Below are positions 61,303 through 64,000 of a DNA stretch of 64,000 bases, in pieces (the first letter of the stretch is position 1; every line of letters begins with the position of its first letter). Made by a program: the position numbers and the translations under genes. The notes beneath the pieces were generated by a model. It did no database searches. It saw only the letters and a list, made by a program, of their open reading frames with translations, and was not told the DNA's origin. Location: positions 19,206,642 through 19,270,641 of the forward strand of contig CP154954.1 of assembly GCA_039621445.1 (NCBI GenBank), in the 5' to 3' direction. Source of the stretch: Euglena gracilis (Eukaryota; Euglenida; Euglenophyceae; Euglenales).

Positions 61303-63659
61303 TGGTATGCATCCTCGTGCTTTCAAATAGAACAGTAAACCAGAAAGAAAAGAATGGTTCGTAGGCTGGTTATGTAATAAATGGAACGCGTTTGCAACAC
61401 ACTGCAGGTGGGGGTAAAAGAAATACTTGTGCCTGTGGCGTCATGAGCAAGTTTCAGCTCTGGGTTGGATAATGAAGCTGGATACTTGGCGGCGCGCGCG
61501 CTCGCACACACACACACACACATCACACACGCACACACACAAATGTTCGGAGAGTTTGATAAAATTAAGGCCGGATGAACTCCCAACTTTACAGTGGTTT
61601 AATAACAAAAAAGGGTGGCATGGGTCAAATACTTTGGTGAGAAACCTTTAAATTTGAAAATTTCCTTAAAACAAGAAACCACCCCCGAATAATAAAAACC
61701 CGTGGGTCCCGACGCTGGTGCCAAACATTGATTCACTTAGTGGCCCCCCAGGTTCAGTCCGGATCGCCCGAAGGCTTGGCCTGGCATATTGTTTCAAGAA
61801 TTTTTGGCTGATTTTCGGCAGGTTTAAAGTGGGCTTTGGGCGGGTGGCTTGGTGGAGGGGGTTAGTCACGGGTGGGTTTTTGGGGGGGGGAAGTGGTTGG
61901 GTGGGTTTGGGACCGGGAAAAAAAACAACCAGTATCGAAAGCCCACCCACCCACCTACATCCTGGAGGCAGTGTGAGTGAATCCATGGTGTTCAATAAAT
62001 AAATTAGGAGTTTGATTGCAGGGGAAGACCAAGCTTACCAAGCCTACAACATTCCACGCTTCCCAGGCCAACCAACCCAAAATATGCTCCTCATGTCAAA
62101 GAGACAAAAAAATTCACAGAAAAAAACAAAGAAGAATACAAAACACAAAACTTGAAACCATGCAAAGCAAAAATGGACTTTGATTTTCAAATACCATTTC
62201 TGAAAGCATTGCACAGCAGAGATGCCCCAGTAAAGGCTTTTTTTTAATCCCCCCCCAAAAGACCCTTGGCCGCGTGTGACCCTCCGACGAGGAGGTAAGC
62301 ACAATGGAATTTCCTTGGGAAAAAGTTTTTGGGATGGAATTTTCTCCCAGGGGTATCAAACCCGCCATATTTCTCATCATATTTGGCCATTCCTCAAGAA
62401 TTATCGTGCTTTTGCACAAAACAATTTCGGCTCAACCCTAACCCAGGCCCACACCAGCCCAAGGGGGGGGGGTCCTCCAAGTCGGTAGAAAAAAGGTACT
62501 AGGTGGAACCCCTCAGAGGGTGGAGCTGAGAAAGAAGTTTCCATCCAAAATTTTATGCATTTCCCCCATTTTTTGACACCTTTCAAAAAAAATCAGCATT
62601 TTTTTCGCTTGGCGTCTGGCACCTCGTCCGAAACTTTTTTGACAACTTCCTCGTCCTTTTTAGGATCTGCAAATAACAGAATATACAAAAAAAATAATAT
62701 TTTGCACAGAGAATATGAACAAACACACAAGAGAATATGAATAAATATATGAATTCTTAAGAGAATATATAAATTTTTTTCTTGTATTGCAAACCTTGAA
62801 AAGCGCAGGCTTCTCAGCTGTAAACTTTGTTGGGTGCTTTGCGACCTGCTTTGCAATCTGCAGATCCGACTTCCGGTGGGGCCGGTGACAAATCTGTCTG
62901 TCGGTAATTTGAAGTGTAGATGGAGTTGGGGGCAGCATACCCCTCAAGCAACCGAAAAAAATAAATAAATGCATAAATAAATAGAAAATAAATGCATTCT
63001 TAAAAAGATGTTAAATCGGAAAAGTATATGGGATTTCTCTGAGGTGGCAAGTAGTCTCCTCTGCTTCCAAACATCAATAAAACCAAACGGTGTGCTCAAC
63101 CAGTTACTCTTGGAAAAAGCAATAAGGCAGCAGACTTGGTTTTTTTTTTACAAGGGCGGGCAGACCCCCCAACCTGATCCCTCAGAACTCCCTGGAGCTC
63201 TGCCCACCATCTTTACCTAGGGTTTACCTGGGGTTTAGGACTAGCTAAATATCTGAGAAGGCGTCCGCCGAGTCATTGGGCACAGGGGTCGGGACAAAAA
63301 AATCAAAAAAATATGACCCCCAAAATACGACCCCCCTGGGGGTTCCCTTCCAGCAACAACCCCAAAAGTAAGAGGTCATGATCTTGGGGGAGGGTAACCA
63401 ACAAATGCAAACTGCTTCTGGACTGGCTGAAATGGACTGTATTATTTTAAGGACGCCAGGGACTCTAGAAGAAATTGCCTATACCAGTCACTACTTCCAC
63501 AAATGGGTAGGAGGAGTAGATTTTCGAATGACTCCCCTTCACCCTTGGCAAATTTCTCATATGATCTGGCCCAACCTGCAACTACACATGCCATATACCT
63601 TGAACGGTATGAACGGTACGTTATTAATTAACAGGTTGCATTCATAACAATGATTGGCA
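61303..63659. other. Intron-like stretch of copy B
   Basis: A (CA)n tract at 61505-61541 preceded by GGCGGCGCGCGCGCTCGC. A G-run at 61880-61890. The plus strand at 63378-63647 is open (EEIAYTSHYFHKWVGGVDFR) but unrecognised. No other island seen. Confidence 0.4.
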
Positions 63660-63822
63660 GAGGGAAGTGCTGATGAGGTCCATTCCGCCACGACACTTTG
63701 ACCGACTGGGGGCCGTTGAAATCCACCTCGGTCACCACCCCCACGTTGCCGGCACCCCCGTCCTGGTCACCCCACTGCCACGTGGGCCCACGGATGACAC
63801 GGCTGCCGGCAGGAGCGTGCTC
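63660..63822 (-). CDS. MIB/HERC2 domain exon, copy B
   Basis: Encodes APAGSRVIRGPTWQWGDQDG then GAGNVGVVTEVDFNGPQSV and KVSWRNGPHQH. It keeps the full R-V-x-R-G-P-x-W-x-W-G-D-Q-D-G-G-x-G-x-x-G-x-V signature and the W-x-N-G-x-x-x pattern that follows. In Mind-bomb and HERC2 this domain recognises ubiquitination substrates. The best-preserved of the three MIB/HERC2 exons. The acceptor is probably TGG-AG before CACGC. Confidence 0.75.
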
Positions 63823-63946
63823 CAGTGATCAATTTTTTGTCAAAACCGGAGGGTGATGGAGGCACTGGAATCAGTATTTTCAGGCAGAGCACATGTTGAA
63901 CGAAGGTTGCATCACAGAGAATTTGGAAAAATGGATGGCATACAAC

Positions 63947-64000
63947 CCCCTGGTTGCCAACGTGCCAACGAGTGTACTTGCCACCATCGGCATTGAAGCG
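63947..64000 (-). CDS. Exon RFNADGGKYTRWHVGNQG, copy B, cut by the window edge
   Basis: Encodes RFNADGGKYTRWHVGNQG. Paralogue of 10960-11045 and 17930-18005, with the MIB/HERC2 exon next on the minus strand, as in the other two sets. The gene continues beyond 64000. Confidence 0.6.

Noticed and set aside
1-64000. CRISPR arrays, tRNA and rRNA genes, bacterial operons
   Set aside because: Repeats lack regular spacers, no cloverleaf or rRNA words noted, and coding sequence is in short spliced islands.

Overview
This window is nuclear DNA of a eukaryote with short exons, long introns and much low-complexity sequence. No operons, rRNA, tRNA or CRISPR were seen. Coding sequence shows up as islands of about 50-250 bp, nearly all on the minus strand, that encode recognisable pieces of multidomain proteins. 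They lie in introns full of homopolymer G/C runs, microsatellites and small fold-back elements. The domain mix (MIB/HERC2, SPRY, ZZ-type zinc finger, Armadillo-like pieces, an ADP-ribosyltransferase-like (ART) fold) and an alveolin-like V-P-V stretch fit a free-living alveolate, perhaps a chromerid such as Chromera velia. That assignment is a low-confidence inference. Boundaries of most islands are approximate; I give splice sites where I can see them.

Minus-strand gene family: the window holds two copies of one modular gene. Copy B enters at the right edge (64000) and runs left to about 51.8 kb. Its order is a MIB/HERC2 part (63.66-64.0 kb), A/L-rich helix exon (60.3 kb), Armadillo-like exon (59.4 kb), a basic/proline exon (58.6 kb), then exons at 58.3, 57.9, 57.2, 56.85 and 56.65 kb, and an ART exon with the E-x-E motif (51.9 kb). 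Copy A runs from about 18.8 kb off the left edge with the same order. It has two MIB/HERC2-type module sets (18.8-16.5 and 12.0-10.3 kb), then counterparts at 6.5, 4.9, 2.9, 2.15, 1.6, 0.8 and 0.28 kb. Copy A looks decayed: a 122-bp transposon sits in one MIB/HERC2 exon, and several splice sites present in copy B are missing. Between the copies (20-36 kb) lie minus-strand islands of a further protein or proteins: two SPRY-like sets (21.1-23.6 and 33.1-35.9 kb), a ZZ finger split over two exons (26.0/25.2 kb) and a MIB-type repeat (30.7 kb).

Plus-strand mobile-element-like island, 35.9-42.1 kb: a GC-rich block bounded by (GA)n tracts. It contains a perfect 892-bp tandem duplication and then a nearly continuous frame from 38129 to 42238, interrupted by one TGA. 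That frame encodes an RGG-like stretch, a Cys cluster, a GIY-YIG nuclease domain, three Pro/Gly-rich repeats, an alveolin-like V-P-V stretch, an R-I-G-E-A-x-x-P-G-P motif and a coiled coil. A second copy of the P-G-P motif plus coiled coil lies in an overlapping frame (39436-40032) that begins at an ATGA stop/start overlap. No reverse transcriptase was found.

Repeats: at least five families of short inverted-repeat elements with C-run/G-run ends occur in introns (one copy has an 8-bp target-site duplication). There are also two larger fold-backs (10.6 and 52.1-52.9 kb), an interstitial TTAGGG tract (55.55 kb) and a 2.6-kb AT/pyrimidine low-complexity zone (27.8-30.45 kb). Short gaps not listed are intron-like sequence in which I see nothing.
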